Source of the DNA: Dendrocalamus latiflorus
Lineage: Eukaryota > Streptophyta > Magnoliopsida > Poales > Poaceae
Direction: 5' to 3'
Length of the DNA: 64,000 bases
NCBI GenBank assembly: GCA_017311315.1
Contig: CM029642.1
Location: forward strand, 12,102,596-12,166,595
Every line of letters begins with the position of its first letter. The first letter of the stretch is position 1. Of the stretch, positions 30,321 to 41,070 are shown in pieces. The notes beneath the pieces are model-generated. The model had not been told where the DNA came from, searched no databases, and saw nothing but the letters and a program-made list of their open reading frames with translations. The position numbers and the translations under genes were made by a program.

Positions 30321-31083
30321 GTGTTGTTTAGTAATTCCTGACATTAAATATATAAAAGGCTGTCAAATTGCATGCATGCTCTCTTGCATTTATATATGCA
30401 GATAGAGAAAATTGTTTAGACCTACACAGATAAAGAAAATAAAAAAGATTATTAATGTATATATAGAACTCGATCAAGATTCAAGTATATAGCGAAAGCA
30501 CAAACTTGAACTTCTGGAATGTAGCTAGCTATGTATCAACCACCAAAGGATATAGAGTCCGAGCACTGGTTGAATCGAAATGAATATGAAGGGCGATGAG
30601 GTGAGCCCATGACGCAACTGCGTGTGTATGGCTATATTTGGTTGCTGATCGGATGAGCTGTAGCCATTGTACGTGTATGTATACGTATACGCATACGCAT
30701 ACGCGTCTACAACAAGCAATGGGAGACATCTTGATCGGTGTACCGGCCTTTTCTGTCGTACGTGCAGACAGTTTTCCCAACTGAATTCAACATATACTCC
30801 ATTAGTAGTACGCATGAACGTTATATTTTTCTAGTCTTGCCATGAAAACTCTCTTTTATAAATCTATATATGACGATGGTGACCATTAAATGTTAATTGG
30901 AGCTAGCACTCCTTGCAGCTAGAGTCAGCAAATTGAGAACAAAGGACACGCATGCATGATAGCTCAACGGTAGTATAATACTATACTGCATTAGTAGTAT
31001 ACTATTTTTTGCACTGTTAATTAATTAAGTACTCTAATTTCTTGCTGCATATCAAGAACAGCTAGCAGGTCTTATTTCTCTAA
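30321..31083. other. Host intergenic DNA upstream of SDR-A
   Basis: No gene is supported. A short alternating TACGTATACGCATACG tract is at about 30671-30707. Minus-strand frames at 30525-30815 lack any recognisable domain. Confidence 0.5.
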
Positions 31084-31326
31084 GAGCAAGTCTTATAATA
31101 CAGCCTTCAGCTGGCTGTATGGATACTTACAGCTCACTTATCAACCTACTCATATAGTAGTTACAGCCAGCTGAAGGCTGTATGATCTACCCCTTCCTCT
31201 CACAAAGTTTCTTGGTTCTTGTGCTTCAGCTGGCTGTAAGCTTACAGCCCACCTCTCTTCTCTCTCCTCCTCTCTCTCCTCCATCTCAGCATACAGCCAG
31301 CTTACAGCCTCTTATAATACTTGCTC
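31084..31326. mobile_element. Tourist-like MITE (PIF/Harbinger), 243 bp
   Basis: Terminal repeats GAGCAAGTCTTATAATACAG and, on the complement of the right end, GAGCAAGTATTATAAGAGGC. The target duplication is TAA at 31081-31083 and 31327-31329. Internal GGCTGTA/TACAGCC words repeat. TAA duplication and GAGCAAGT ends are diagnostic of Tourist. It lies about 180 bp upstream of the SDR-A start codon, so it is part of its promoter region. Confidence 0.9.
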
Positions 31327-31399
31327 TAATTGGATTAATTATCAGCGACGACTACACGCCGGCACAGTACGGGCGCATTTCGAGGCGCTGTTTCTGTCT

Positions 31400-31409
31400 C
31401 TATATATAC
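31400..31409 (+). promoter_or_regulatory. TATA box of SDR-A
   Basis: CTATATATAC lies about 110 bp upstream of the ATG at 31510, a normal distance for a grass gene with a short 5' UTR. Confidence 0.55.
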
Positions 31410-31756
31410 GTGTGCAGTTATGGGACATCCTATCACAGAACTACCACGTTTCGATCGGAGTAAACACAGACGTAGAGATCGATCAAGCTAGCCAATCACG
31501 CCGAGGAGAATGGCAGCCGCCGCAGGTCGGAGCATTGAGGCGCGGTGGAGCCTGGCCGGCGCGACGGCGCTCGTCACTGGCGGCAGCAAAGGAATTGGGT
31601 ACGCACGTACACCGAGCTACTTACGGGTTACTATAAGCGATGTGTGCAATACGCACGTACATATATATATGAGTATATGACATGTGCATGTACTTGTGGT
31701 ATTAACAGGCATGCGATCGTGGAGGAGCTGGCCGGGTTAGGGGCGCGGGTGCACAC

Positions 31757-32440
31757 TGTTGTAAGATCTTACGACCTCCCAGGACGACCAATTCCGAACG
31801 CTTCAATCTCCTCCGATCGCCTTTTCAACGTGGTCGTAAAGTTACAGTAGCAATTTACGACCGCTCCGCGATATTGCTGCCGCTGCCTTCCTTCAGCCGC
31901 TCAAGATACCGTGATCGAAACCTTCTACGATCACGCAGTGATGCTGGCGATCACTGTTCACCGTGGTCGAACATCCGTACGACCACGTTCACTTCCTTCA
32001 ACGTGGTCGTAGTCGCTTCCGACCACGTTCTGGCCTTCCAGGTGTAGTCGTAGCTCGTTACGACCACCTTCACCGTAGTCGTAGCCTTCCCTGCTACGCC
32101 TGCTGGAACTTTGCCGTGGTCGTAACTCCTCCCGATCACGCTTGCGGTGATCGTGAGTCCTTCCGACCACGTCTTGCGCAAACACACGACAAAACAATAC
32201 TCTGTGTTTCTCCCTCTTTTTGGTCTTTTCTCAATGGCTTGGTGCATCGAATACATGGCTCTAGGCCTCTTTTTATACCCGGCTGTCCTACTTCAACACG
32301 GGTTCTCAACACCTACTCCGACTCTGATTCTAATACGACTTCGACTTGGTTTCCACCTACGACTTTGAATTGCGGCTGTAATTCGACTTCGATTACACCC
32401 AAATTTTGCGCATGACTCTAAAACAAGATTATTTACAACA
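31757..32440 (-). repeat. Copia-2 3' LTR
   Basis: 684 bp with TG...CA ends. On minus it starts TGTTGTAAATAATC. The last codons and the stop of the polyprotein lie inside it (to 32429). Many CGTGGTCGTA / TACGACCACG words are spread over 31830-32180. Confidence 0.95.
32270..32277 (-). promoter_or_regulatory. LTR TATA box (equivalent at 37173-37180 in the 5' LTR)
   Basis: The minus strand reads TATAAAAA about 170 bp from the LTR start, followed by a GC-richer segment. The copy in the right-hand LTR is the one that would drive the element. The repeated CGTGGTCG words lie downstream of it, in the transcribed R-U5 region. Confidence 0.65.
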
Positions 32441-35400
32441 TTCTCTCCTTAATCTTGTTTTTCCGACTTCGATCATGCCAATCTTCTTCTTCATCTCTGA
32501 AAACTTTATCCGCCCCAGCGACTTTGTCAATATGTCTGCTTTCTGTTCTTCGGTTCTGATATAGTTGATATCGATCTTCCCCTCTTCGACACAATCTCTG
32601 ATATAATGATATCTTGTGTCTATGTGTTTGCTTCTATCATGTAGAATCGGATTCTTGCTCAGTGAAATAGCCGATTTGTTATCAACCCTGAGCGTTACCT
32701 TCTGAATTTCTTCATCTGACAATTCACTCAACAGTCGAGCGAGCCAGACTCCCTGGCAAGATGCTGCGCTCGCTGCGATGTACTCGGCTTCACATGAAGA
32801 TAATGCAACCACCTTTTGCTTCTGAGATTGCCAGTTGATCGGACTCTCCCCAAGCACAAACATTATGCCTGTCGTGCTCTTTCGATCGTCGACATCTCCC
32901 GCCATGTCGCTATCACTGTAGCCCGTCAGCTGCAACGACTTTCCACCTCCTCTCTTGTACTGAATCCCGAGATTCAAAGTACCTTTGATGTATCTCAGGA
33001 TGTGCTTCACGGCATTCATATGCTCCAGAGTCGGTTTCTCCATGAAACGACTTACGTATCCGACCGCAAACAAGATGTCTGGTCGGGTGTGCACCAGATA
33101 CCGTAGACTTCCGACAATGCTCCTATAAATCGTGGCATCAACTGGTGATCCTGGGCCTGTCTTGCTCAACTTCAGATGATTCTCCATTGGAGTTTGACAT
33201 GGATTGCACTCTTCCATACCCGACTTCTCCAGAATCTTTCGAGCATATCCCGACTGACAAAGTGTTATGCCGTTGTCGGTTTGATTTACTTCAATGCCGA
33301 GGTAGTAGCACAGAAGTCCCAAATCGGTCATTTTGAACAGCCTCTTCATCTCTTCTTTAAACCTCATAATCTCCTTTGAACTCGATCCAGTAATGATCAA
33401 GTCGTCCACGTAAACGCCCACGATCAGTCTGTTCTTCGCATCTCCCCTCGTGTACACAGCATGTTCAGAGTTGCTTCTTCTGAACCCGAGTGCCGTTAGA
33501 CTTTTGTCAAGCTTCAAATTCCATGCTCGTGGTGCTTGCTTAAGTCCGTAGAGAGCTTTGTTCAGCTTCAAGACTTTCTCAGCTTGCTCCTTGGATTGAA
33601 AACCCGGTGGTTGAGAGACATAAACCTCCTCCTTAATGTCTCCGTTCAAGAACGCCGTTTTCACATCCATGTGGTGAATCTCCCATCCACCGTTTGCTGC
33701 TAGCGCAAGAAGTAGTCGTATAGTCTCCATACGAGCTACTGGGGCAAAGACTTCTTCGTAGTCGATGCCTTGTTTTTGAACATACCCTTTCGCCACAAGT
33801 CGTGCTTTGTGTTTTACGACTTTTCCCTTGGAATCCTTCTTTACCTTGAAGATCCACTTTAAACCGATTGCTCGATGACCCTTTGGCAAATCGGTGAGTT
33901 CCCATGTGTCATTCTCTTCAATCGACTTCAGCTCTTCCTGCATAGCTGCTCTCCAGTATGCATCTCCCTTTGCTTCTTCATAGCTTCCAGGTTCTTCTGC
34001 AGTCGTGTAAAGTAGTAGCTCTTCAGACTGCACTGGTTCAGTTTGTGCATAAATCTCACTTATGCTTCTCATCTTCGGTATTCTATCGCTCGAATCTTCT
34101 TCATCAGACTCTTCTTCATTTTGTGAGACTTCCTGATCATCAGCACCGGTCGAATTTTGGCTTTGAGATGTGGTCGTAGCTTCTTCCGTATTGTCAGCAT
34201 CGACTGTTTCGACTTCGAAGGTTACCCACTTCGACATGTCTTTCTCAATGTCCTCGTGTTCTTCCCACTCCCAATGTTTGTTCTCTTCGAAGACCACGTC
34301 TCTGCTCACATGAATCTTCTTTTCGACCGGATCATAGCACCTGTACGCCTTGGTGCCTGGTTCCGAGCCAAGATAAATCATCCGTCTGCTCCGGTCGTCT
34401 AGCTTCTTGAGATAAGTGGATGGCTTCACATGGGCTAAGCATCCGAAGACCCTTAGATGCTCGACATTGGGTTTTCTTCCTGACCACTGTTCATATGGAG
34501 TGACTCCATCCAGTGATCGTGTGGTCGCACGATTTAGCAGATAGACAGCATGTCGTACTGCTTCTGCCCAAAGTCTCCCGGGCAGGAATCGGCTCTTCAA
34601 CAGACTTCGTGCTGTTTCGACCACGGTCCGGTTTCTTCTTTCTACGACTCCGTTTTGTTGAGGTGAATACGGAGCCATGAAGAGTCTTGCAATACCCTTC
34701 TCTTCACAAACCGAGTCTAACTCTTTCGCGAGGAATTCTCCTCCTCGATCTGACCTGACCGACTTCACCTTTTTGTCGACTTCGTTTTCGACAAGAGTTA
34801 TGAACTTCTGAAAGTTCGTCTTTGCCTCATCTTTGCTCTTCTGCATGTACACCCACATGGCTCTTGAATAGTCATCCACGATCAACATGAAGTATTGATT
34901 CCCAGCATCTGTACGAGGTGTGATTGGTCCGCACAGATCCACGTGAACCAATTCGAGTGGTTGCGAAGCTCTGAAACTCGTCTGCTGTGGAAAACCGCTA
35001 CGAGTTTGTTTCGCCACCAGACAGCCTTCGCAGACTTGCTCCGGGTGGTCGATTGTCAGTAATCCGACCACCATCTCTTTTCCAGCCATCGTGTTGAGAC
35101 TCTGGAAATTCAGATGTCCGAATCTTGCGTGCCATAGCCAGGCCGCATCACCGGTTGTAGTCTTCATACACTTTGGCTTGCATGCTTCAATTTGAATTTT
35201 GTACAGACGGTTTACCGTTCTCTGTACTCTCATCAGTAGTCGCTCAGTGTGGTCGTACATCTTCAGATAGGTGTCTTTGAGTTCAATCCGACAACCTTCT
35301 TCAGTCAATTGTCCAAGGCTTATAATGTTGCTTCGTAGACTTGGAATGTAGTATACATTCGACAATCTCCTCTGGCTTCCATCCTTGCACTGCATCAGGA

Positions 35401-36634
35401 TCGTGCCTCTCCCTTTTATCTGAATGGTCGAGCCGTCTCCGAACTGTACTCTTCCAAGCACATTCTTATTTAATTCGTAAAACATCGAGTACGTACCCGT
35501 CATGTGGTTGCTGGCTCCGTTGTCGAGATACCAGTCTGCCGTCCGCTCTTGAGTCTGCTCTCCTTTCTCCAACAGACTCGGAAACACTTTCTCCTCGTTT
35601 AATAAAACCATTGTCGGTTCGTCTGCAGTGCAGAGCGACAACAGCAATGTCGGCTCTTTGTGCTCATCTGTTTGAGCCAGGTTTGCTTCCTCTACTTTCT
35701 TCTTACTCCGGCAATTCGCAGCATAGTGACCATACTTCTTGCAGTTATGGCACTGGATGTGGCTCCGACATTCGGCAGCATAATGTCCGAATTTCTCGCA
35801 TGTGTAGCACTGGATGTTAGATTTGTCCGTCTGGTGATTGCCATCTCCACGACCACCACAACTTCCTCGACCACCTCTTTCACGGCCACTCTGGCCATAG
35901 CCTCGTCCTTGTCCTCGCCCATGAGACGCGCCGCGGCCACGACCACGTCCACAACCGCCCCTTGATGACGATTCTCCTCGGTTCCTCGTGTCATCCTTTA
36001 CAAACAATGCTTGTTGGTTGTAAGGCCCTTTTCCTTCATTGTCGGCTTGGTAACTTTTCAGAAGCTGCTCGTGTGCTCTGAGCGCCCCAGTTACCTCCTC
36101 CACCTTCATCTTCGAGAGGTCTTGTGAGTACGTGATCGTAGTTACGACCGGGAGAAACTTCTCCGGCAGTACTCGTAGATACTTCTTCACCGCCACCTCA
36201 TCTTTCAAGTCGTCGCCGAGAGATTTGATCTCGTTTACGACTTCATTAAACTTCCCAGAGAATTCTTCCACTGTCTGGTCTCTTCCCATCTTTAATGATT
36301 CAAACTCACTCCTCAATGTTTGAAGTCGAACTTCCTTCACTCGATCTACTCCTTGGTGCATTATCTGCAGAGTAGTCCAGACGTCTTTCGCCGTCTCCTT
36401 GCCGACTAGTTGCCGCATCATCGAGTCGGGCACAGCTTGATAGATCGCTGCCATCGCCATCTTGTCGAGACGATCATCGAGGACCTTGTCCTTCTCCTTC
36501 GGTTCAACCGCACCCCAGACTCCCTGTGCGATCATGTTGACCTTCATCTTCATCGCCCAGATCGGGTAATTATCCGAACTGAGGATCGGGTACTGCAGCG
36601 ACACACTTTCCTTCATCTTTGAAACCTCCGCCAT
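32429..36634 (-). CDS. gag-pol: Copia-2 Gag-Pol polyprotein, 1401 residues
   Basis: One uninterrupted frame. N-terminal Gag with SSDNYPIWAMKM and UBN2-type helices; Arg/Gly-rich linker; two adjacent CCHC knuckles (CYTCEKFGHYAAEC, CHNCKKYGHYAANC) near residue 280-315; protease WYLDNGASNHMTG near 370; integrase zinc finger (HARFGH...CEGC) and core Asp/Asp/Glu (HVDLCGP, RSDRGGEF, NGVVERRN); reverse transcriptase with YVDDLIITG; RNase H with YSDSD, SCEAEYIAAS and KHIDTRYHYIRD. The ATG lies about 10 bases from the primer site, so the leader is almost nil. Organisation and motifs resemble the Tork/Tnt1 group. The frame runs through the polypurine tract and stops 12 bases inside the 3' LTR. Confidence 0.97.
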   Translation of the reverse strand: MAEVSKMKESVSLQYPILSSDNYPIWAMKMKVNMIAQGVWGAVEPKEKDKVLDDRLDKMAMAAIYQAVPDSMMRQLVGKETAKDVWTTLQIMHQGVDRVKEVRLQTLRSEFESLKMGRDQTVEEFSGKFNEVVNEIKSLGDDLKDEVAVKKYLRVLPEKFLPVVTTITYSQDLSKMKVEEVTGALRAHEQLLKSYQADNEGKGPYNQQALFVKDDTRNRGESSSRGGCGRGRGRGASHGRGQGRGYGQSGRERGGRGSCGGRGDGNHQTDKSNIQCYTCEKFGHYAAECRSHIQCHNCKKYGHYAANCRSKKKVEEANLAQTDEHKEPTLLLSLCTADEPTMVLLNEEKVFPSLLEKGEQTQERTADWYLDNGASNHMTGTYSMFYELNKNVLGRVQFGDGSTIQIKGRGTILMQCKDGSQRRLSNVYYIPSLRSNIISLGQLTEEGCRIELKDTYLKMYDHTERLLMRVQRTVNRLYKIQIEACKPKCMKTTTGDAAWLWHARFGHLNFQSLNTMAGKEMVVGLLTIDHPEQVCEGCLVAKQTRSGFPQQTSFRASQPLELVHVDLCGPITPRTDAGNQYFMLIVDDYSRAMWVYMQKSKDEAKTNFQKFITLVENEVDKKVKSVRSDRGGEFLAKELDSVCEEKGIARLFMAPYSPQQNGVVERRNRTVVETARSLLKSRFLPGRLWAEAVRHAVYLLNRATTRSLDGVTPYEQWSGRKPNVEHLRVFGCLAHVKPSTYLKKLDDRSRRMIYLGSEPGTKAYRCYDPVEKKIHVSRDVVFEENKHWEWEEHEDIEKDMSKWVTFEVETVDADNTEEATTTSQSQNSTGADDQEVSQNEEESDEEDSSDRIPKMRSISEIYAQTEPVQSEELLLYTTAEEPGSYEEAKGDAYWRAAMQEELKSIEENDTWELTDLPKGHRAIGLKWIFKVKKDSKGKVVKHKARLVAKGYVQKQGIDYEEVFAPVARMETIRLLLALAANGGWEIHHMDVKTAFLNGDIKEEVYVSQPPGFQSKEQAEKVLKLNKALYGLKQAPRAWNLKLDKSLTALGFRRSNSEHAVYTRGDAKNRLIVGVYVDDLIITGSSSKEIMRFKEEMKRLFKMTDLGLLCYYLGIEVNQTDNGITLCQSGYARKILEKSGMEECNPCQTPMENHLKLSKTGPGSPVDATIYRSIVGSLRYLVHTRPDILFAVGYVSRFMEKPTLEHMNAVKHILRYIKGTLNLGIQYKRGGGKSLQLTGYSDSDMAGDVDDRKSTTGIMFVLGESPINWQSQKQKVVALSSCEAEYIAASAASCQGVWLARLLSELSDEEIQKVTLRVDNKSAISLSKNPILHDRSKHIDTRYHYIRDCVEEGKIDINYIRTEEQKADILTKSLGRIKFSEMKKKIGMIEVGKTRLRRECCK

Positions 36635-36644
36635 GGTTCACCGA

Positions 36645-36657
36645 GGCTCTGATACCA
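36645..36657 (-). other. Copia-2 primer-binding site (tRNA-iMet)
   Basis: The minus strand reads TGGTATCAGAGCC, two bases inside the right LTR, complementary to the initiator tRNA-Met 3' end. Confidence 0.92.
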
Positions 36658-36659
36658 AC

Positions 36660-37343
36660 TGTTGTAAGGTCTTACGACCTCCCAGGACGACCAATTCCGA
36701 ACGCTTCAATCTCCTCCGATCGCCTTTTCAACGTGGTCGTAAAGTTACAGTAGCAATTTACGACCGCTCCGCGATATTGCTGCCGCTGCCTTCCTTCAGC
36801 CGCTCAAGATACCGTGATCGAAACCTTCTACGATCACGCAGTGATGCTGGCGATCACTGTTCACCGTGGTCGAACATCCGTACGACCACGTTCACTTCCT
36901 TCAACGTGGTCGTAGTCGCTTCCGACCACGTTCTGGCCTTCCAGGTGTAGTCGTAGCTCGTTACGACCACCTTCACCGTAGTCGTAGCCTTCCCTGCTAC
37001 GCCTGCTGGAACTTTGCCGTGGTCGTAACTCCTCCCGATCACGCTTGCGGTGATCGTGAGTCCTTCCGACCACGTCTTGCGCAAACACACGACAAAACAA
37101 TACTCTGTGTTTCTCCCTCTTTTTGGTCTTTTCTCAATGGCTTGGTGCATCGAATACATGGCTCTAGGCCTCTTTTTATACCCGGCTGTCCTACTTCAAC
37201 ACGGGTTCTCAACACCTACTCCGACTCTGATTCTAATACGACTTCGACTTGGTTTCCACCTACGACTTTGAATTGCGGCTGTAATTCGACTTCGATTACA
37301 CCCAAATTTTGCGCATGACTCTAAAACAAGATTATTTACAACA
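36660..37343 (-). repeat. Copia-2 5' LTR
   Basis: 684 bp, differing from 31757-32440 at one visible base. Followed by the CACAC duplication and then SDR-A coding sequence. Confidence 0.95.
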
Positions 37344-38262
37344 CACACGTGCTCCCGGAACGCCGAGGAGCTGGAGGCATGCCGACGGCGGTGGGCGGAG
37401 AAGAACCTGCAGGTCACCGTCTCCGTCTGCGACGTCTCCGTGCGCGCTGAGAGGGAGGAGCTCATGGCGACGGTCCGGGACGCCTTCGGCGGCAAGCTCG
37501 ACATCCTGGTGAACAATGCGGGGCAGTCCATGTTCAAGGCGGCGATGGAGTGCACCGGCGAGGACTACGCGCGGCTGATGGCGACCAACCTCGAGTCGTG
37601 CTTCCACCTCACCCAGCTCGCGCACCCGCTCCTCCTCGGAGCCTCCGTCGCCGGCGGCGGCAGCGTCATCCAAATCTCCTCCATCGCGGGCTTCGTCGGC
37701 TTTCCTGCGCTCGCCCTCTACTCCATGACCAAAGGAGGCATGAATCACCAGGAGCCTCGCCGCCGAGTGGGCCCACGACGGCATACGTGTCAACTGCGTC
37801 GCGCCGGGTGGCATCAAAACTGACATCACCAATGATGTGGTAAGATTAGTTATCTTCTAGCTTAGTAAAATTAATTAATCTTCTTCTTAATACACGCGTG
37901 TAGTAATTAATTTGGTCCTCATTATATTAATTTCGATTTTGTTTAATTTCCAATGCATTGGTTGATTGAACAGAAGCGGATAGACCCTGAGCTGATGAAG
38001 AACGAGGCCACGCGGCTCCCGATGCGGCGGCTCGGCGAGCCGGACGAGTTGGCGTCAATGGTGGCCTTCCTCTGCATGCCGGCGGCCTCCTACATCACCG
38101 GCCAGGTCATCTGCGTCGACGACGGACGCACCATAACTTAACCAGTGGTAGTATGTATTGCAAGAGTATTTTGTATGTCCTATGTACTGGTAGGTATGGC
38201 ACTACCGGAGCTTCTAGAACACTCGTATGATGAGAAACACCATTGCCACGTATGGATGACGG

Positions 38263-41070
38263 GTGACATGGCTGGCCCTTCGCCGTTCAAGCTGTAGGGG
38301 GAGGGATCCGTGGGCGCTAGACGGGCGCTATGTCGGAACCCTGCGGGCCACAGTCTTGTTGCCCTTTGCGAGGCTAGTCTCCACCAGGCACGAGTTCACC
38401 ATCGACAACAGCCTGCTCACGCACTGGTGGACAGGTGGAGGCCTAAGATGCATACATTCCACTTTTGTTGGGGTGAGATGACGGTCACTCTGAAGGACGT
38501 CACGTTCTTGACCGGTCTCCCACTGGGGGGTGACGCACTTGTTCCAGTCCCTGCACCAGCCGACTGGAAGGAGAGGCTGGTGGACTGGTTCGACTGGCCT
38601 ATCCCGGAGAGTGCACATGGTGTCCCCTACACGTGGCTTAACAAATTTTAGTGTGTGCCTGTAGGTTGCAACACCGGAGGTTGTCAGGACGCACCTCGCT
38701 ACGTTCCTTATCCAGTTCTTTGGTTGGAGTATATTTTCAGCAACACACGATGATATTTGCAACACCGAATTCATTAGCCTCGCCGAGTCTTTAGTGGATG
38801 CAGAGTTCGGGGCGATGCCTCAGTACAGTTGGGGATCAGCGGTTTTGTGCGCCACATATCGGGGGTTATGTGACACTTGCCAGCGCGCCACTTCTGGTAC
38901 CCCTAATCTAGCCATCTACTACGGCCCTGTTTGGTACAGCTCTAGCTCCGAGATCTATGCTGAATCTATAGTTTGTTGACTAAATTAAAGTGATTTAAAT
39001 ATTTTTATTTAATATATAATATAAATGAAATGAGTCATGTAAATGCACTTAACATGTCTGCAACTCTAGATCCAGGATTTCTTAGAGCTACAGATGACCA
39101 GCTCTAGGAAATCTACAGATTTCCTAGAGCTAGAGCTCTGCCAAACGGGGCCTACATACTACTGTAGCTCTAGAGTTAGGAACACTTTCCTTTTGGACGA
39201 GCGACGATCGTGATGCCAGTGCACCCATTCGGCGAGTTCATCGACCTCACAGACACGCCCACTATGGGCATCCAGTGGACTGCTGCCCATCTGCGGTGGG
39301 CGAAGGGCAAACTTTCGAGGTGCTACTTGCTGTGGCACAATGAGTTCGAGTCGTTACACGACAGCGACGTCGTATGGAGTCCCTGGGCGGTAGATTTCAT
39401 GCATCGCGTATCGCCACACGGGCTATCCCTGCATTGCCTAGAGGACGGGGAGCTATGGACGATGACACACCATTTGGTGTTCTCGTACATGGTGAAGGCT
39501 TACATGCCACAGCGCGTGATGTGATAGTTGGGTTTGCACCAGGCCATGCCCCCTCTAGATGGTAGGTTCCTACCGCATGCCGTGCACCGGTGAGTCAAAC
39601 TCCATCCGACTATTGTGTACAATTTCTATGTCTTGCTATGTAACATCGATGATTCTGGAAATGCAGGCAATCGAGGGCTGGTCAGCATGGTATGGACTGG
39701 TGACCAATGCAGTAGCAGTGGACGACGGCATGGACGCAAAGGGCACACATCAATGTCATCATGGAGCAACGTCCATACGACGTCTAGACATACGATCAGT
39801 ACCTAGAGTGGTACGTACCCCGGTCACGCAGTAGACTAACCATTCCTCCACCAAATCGCCCTAAGCACATCACGCACAAGGAACATCTAGACTGCTCCAT
39901 CAATCCCCACAGCGCTTCATGGCGTTATGATAACGTAAGACAATTCAAATATCTTATCATTCCATTCAATAAATTCATACTGCTCGTTACTGAACCTGTT
40001 TCATATGTCACTTCAGTTGGAGCGGGTACAGTGCATCGCAAGTATGTCGGATGACGCCATTAGTAGTTCAGAGACGCCACCAGCCCTACAGAAGACTATG
40101 AAATTCATCCTAAAGCAGGCAAAAAATAGTGCACAATCTAAGCTGCAGCCGTTCTATAGATCACAGTGCGCACATGAGCCACCCAATGAGGGCACCATGC
40201 TCACTCGCCAGGTCATCACGACCTAGCGAGTCTGGTCGGCTATCGTAATCTACCGAGTCTTCATGGCGTCATAGTACTAGCCGCTGATCATCTGTGCGCT
40301 GTACCGACGAGGAGGTAACTTACGTACAAACCTACATTTTTTTCTATTATGCCTTTTGTTACACTAACATCATGGTGTTCTCCCACCGCAGGTTCGTCAT
40401 CAAGATGCATCCCTTTTGCCGTCCGCACCACCTACACAGATTACCGCTCCCCGTTGTTTATCTTCGCTGCAGATTCGGGAGGTATGAGATTCACATTGTA
40501 CATCCGAAATATTTGTTGTGACTAATATTGTTTCATCTTGCAGCCTCTAATTTAACATGAGGGTGACGATGAGTCCACTGATGACGAGATGGGCCTCCCA
40601 GATGCAGCTAGAGAGCAGTACATGGCGCCAGGATTTGCAGCGTATGTAGGGCAAAATTCAGCGTTTTCGGCATACCAAGGGTATGAACACTTCGGTGGGC
40701 AGAGCTCCTCCAGCTTTGCTGCCGCATCGTACGGTCAGGGCGAGAGCTTCTTCGCACCATAAGGGGGGTTTTTGGAGTCCTTCATACACAACATTATTGC
40801 AGGCGGCTCGTAGTTCGGCATGTCTCAGCTGGACAACTTCAACCCTTACTGGACCCAGCTTACTGTACCTCAGCCTACTGGACCACCATCGGCTACTGAA
40901 CAAACAGAACAGTCTCCATACCTCCTCTGACCTGATACGCAACCTTCGGACTGACTGACGTGCCCAACGGGATATGCTCGTGCACGATGGAAGACAAGGC
41001 CACGTACGGGCAGGCAAGCGCGGCAAGAATATAGTAGTGGCTCAGATGAGTGAGTCGCATCGCATCTAGT
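38263..41070 (+). pseudogene. PMD-1: decayed plant mobile domain (MAIL/aminotransferase-like) gene
   Basis: Scattered pieces on plus match the plant mobile domain in order: DNSLLTHWW, then after a frameshift near 38428 MHTFHFCWGEMTVTLKDVTFLTGLPLGGDA; FLIQFFGWSIFSATHDD and SWGSAVLCATYRGLC (38660-38915); WTAAHLRWAKGK...HRVSPHGLSL (39210-39524); NVIMEQRPYDV with a stop, then YDQYLEWYVPRSRSR (39745-39835); a Ser/Gln-rich tail at 40555-40920. Several stops, frameshifts and a MITE make it a pseudogene. PMD proteins occur in hosts (MAIN, MAIL1) and as cargo of Mutator-like and Ty3 elements; with PMD-2 nearby, transposon origin is more likely. Confidence 0.75.
38923..39152. mobile_element. MITE with GGCCCTGTTTGG ends inside PMD-1
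   Basis: GGCCCTGTTTGGTACAGCTC pairs with GAGCTCTGCCAAACGGGGCC. TAC precedes the left end and follows the right end, a possible 3 bp duplication. 230 bp, AT-rich centre, AGCTCTAG words near both ends. It interrupts the mobile-domain coding sequence after TPNLAIYY. Confidence 0.75.

Larger units (their letters stand above)
31757..37343 (-). mobile_element. Copia-2: intact, very young LTR retrotransposon, 5587 bp
   Basis: Two 684 bp LTRs differ at a single position that I can see (A in AAGATCTT against G in AAGGTCTT). Target duplication CACAC at 31752-31756 and 37344-37348. One complete Gag-Pol frame on the minus strand. The insertion is within exon 2 of SDR-A, and SDR-B gives the uninterrupted sequence. 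All parts needed for transposition appear present. Confidence 0.97.
31510..38141 (+). pseudogene. SDR-A: tropinone-reductase-like dehydrogenase, disrupted
   Basis: Member of the short-chain dehydrogenase/reductase family that reduces carbonyl groups with NADPH. Exon 1 (31510-31598) encodes the cofactor motif TGGSKGIG. Exon 2 runs from 31709 to 37839 but is split by Copia-2 at 31757-37343. It encodes VNNAG, the catalytic Ser (QISSIAG) and YSMTK (Tyr, Lys). Exon 3 (37974-38141) ends GRTIT. A frameshift at about 37742-37752 removes the frame after GGMN, so the gene is broken twice. Introns present inside the matching region of SDR-B (after KLDVL and after YAISK) are absent here. The substrate cannot be told; TR-like is a family name, not proof of tropinone reduction. 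Confidence 0.9.

Noticed and set aside
37440..37823. 127-codon frame as an intact SDR gene
   Set aside because: It is the part of SDR-A exon 2 to the right of the Copia insertion, lacks the cofactor-binding N-terminus and runs into a frameshift near 37745.
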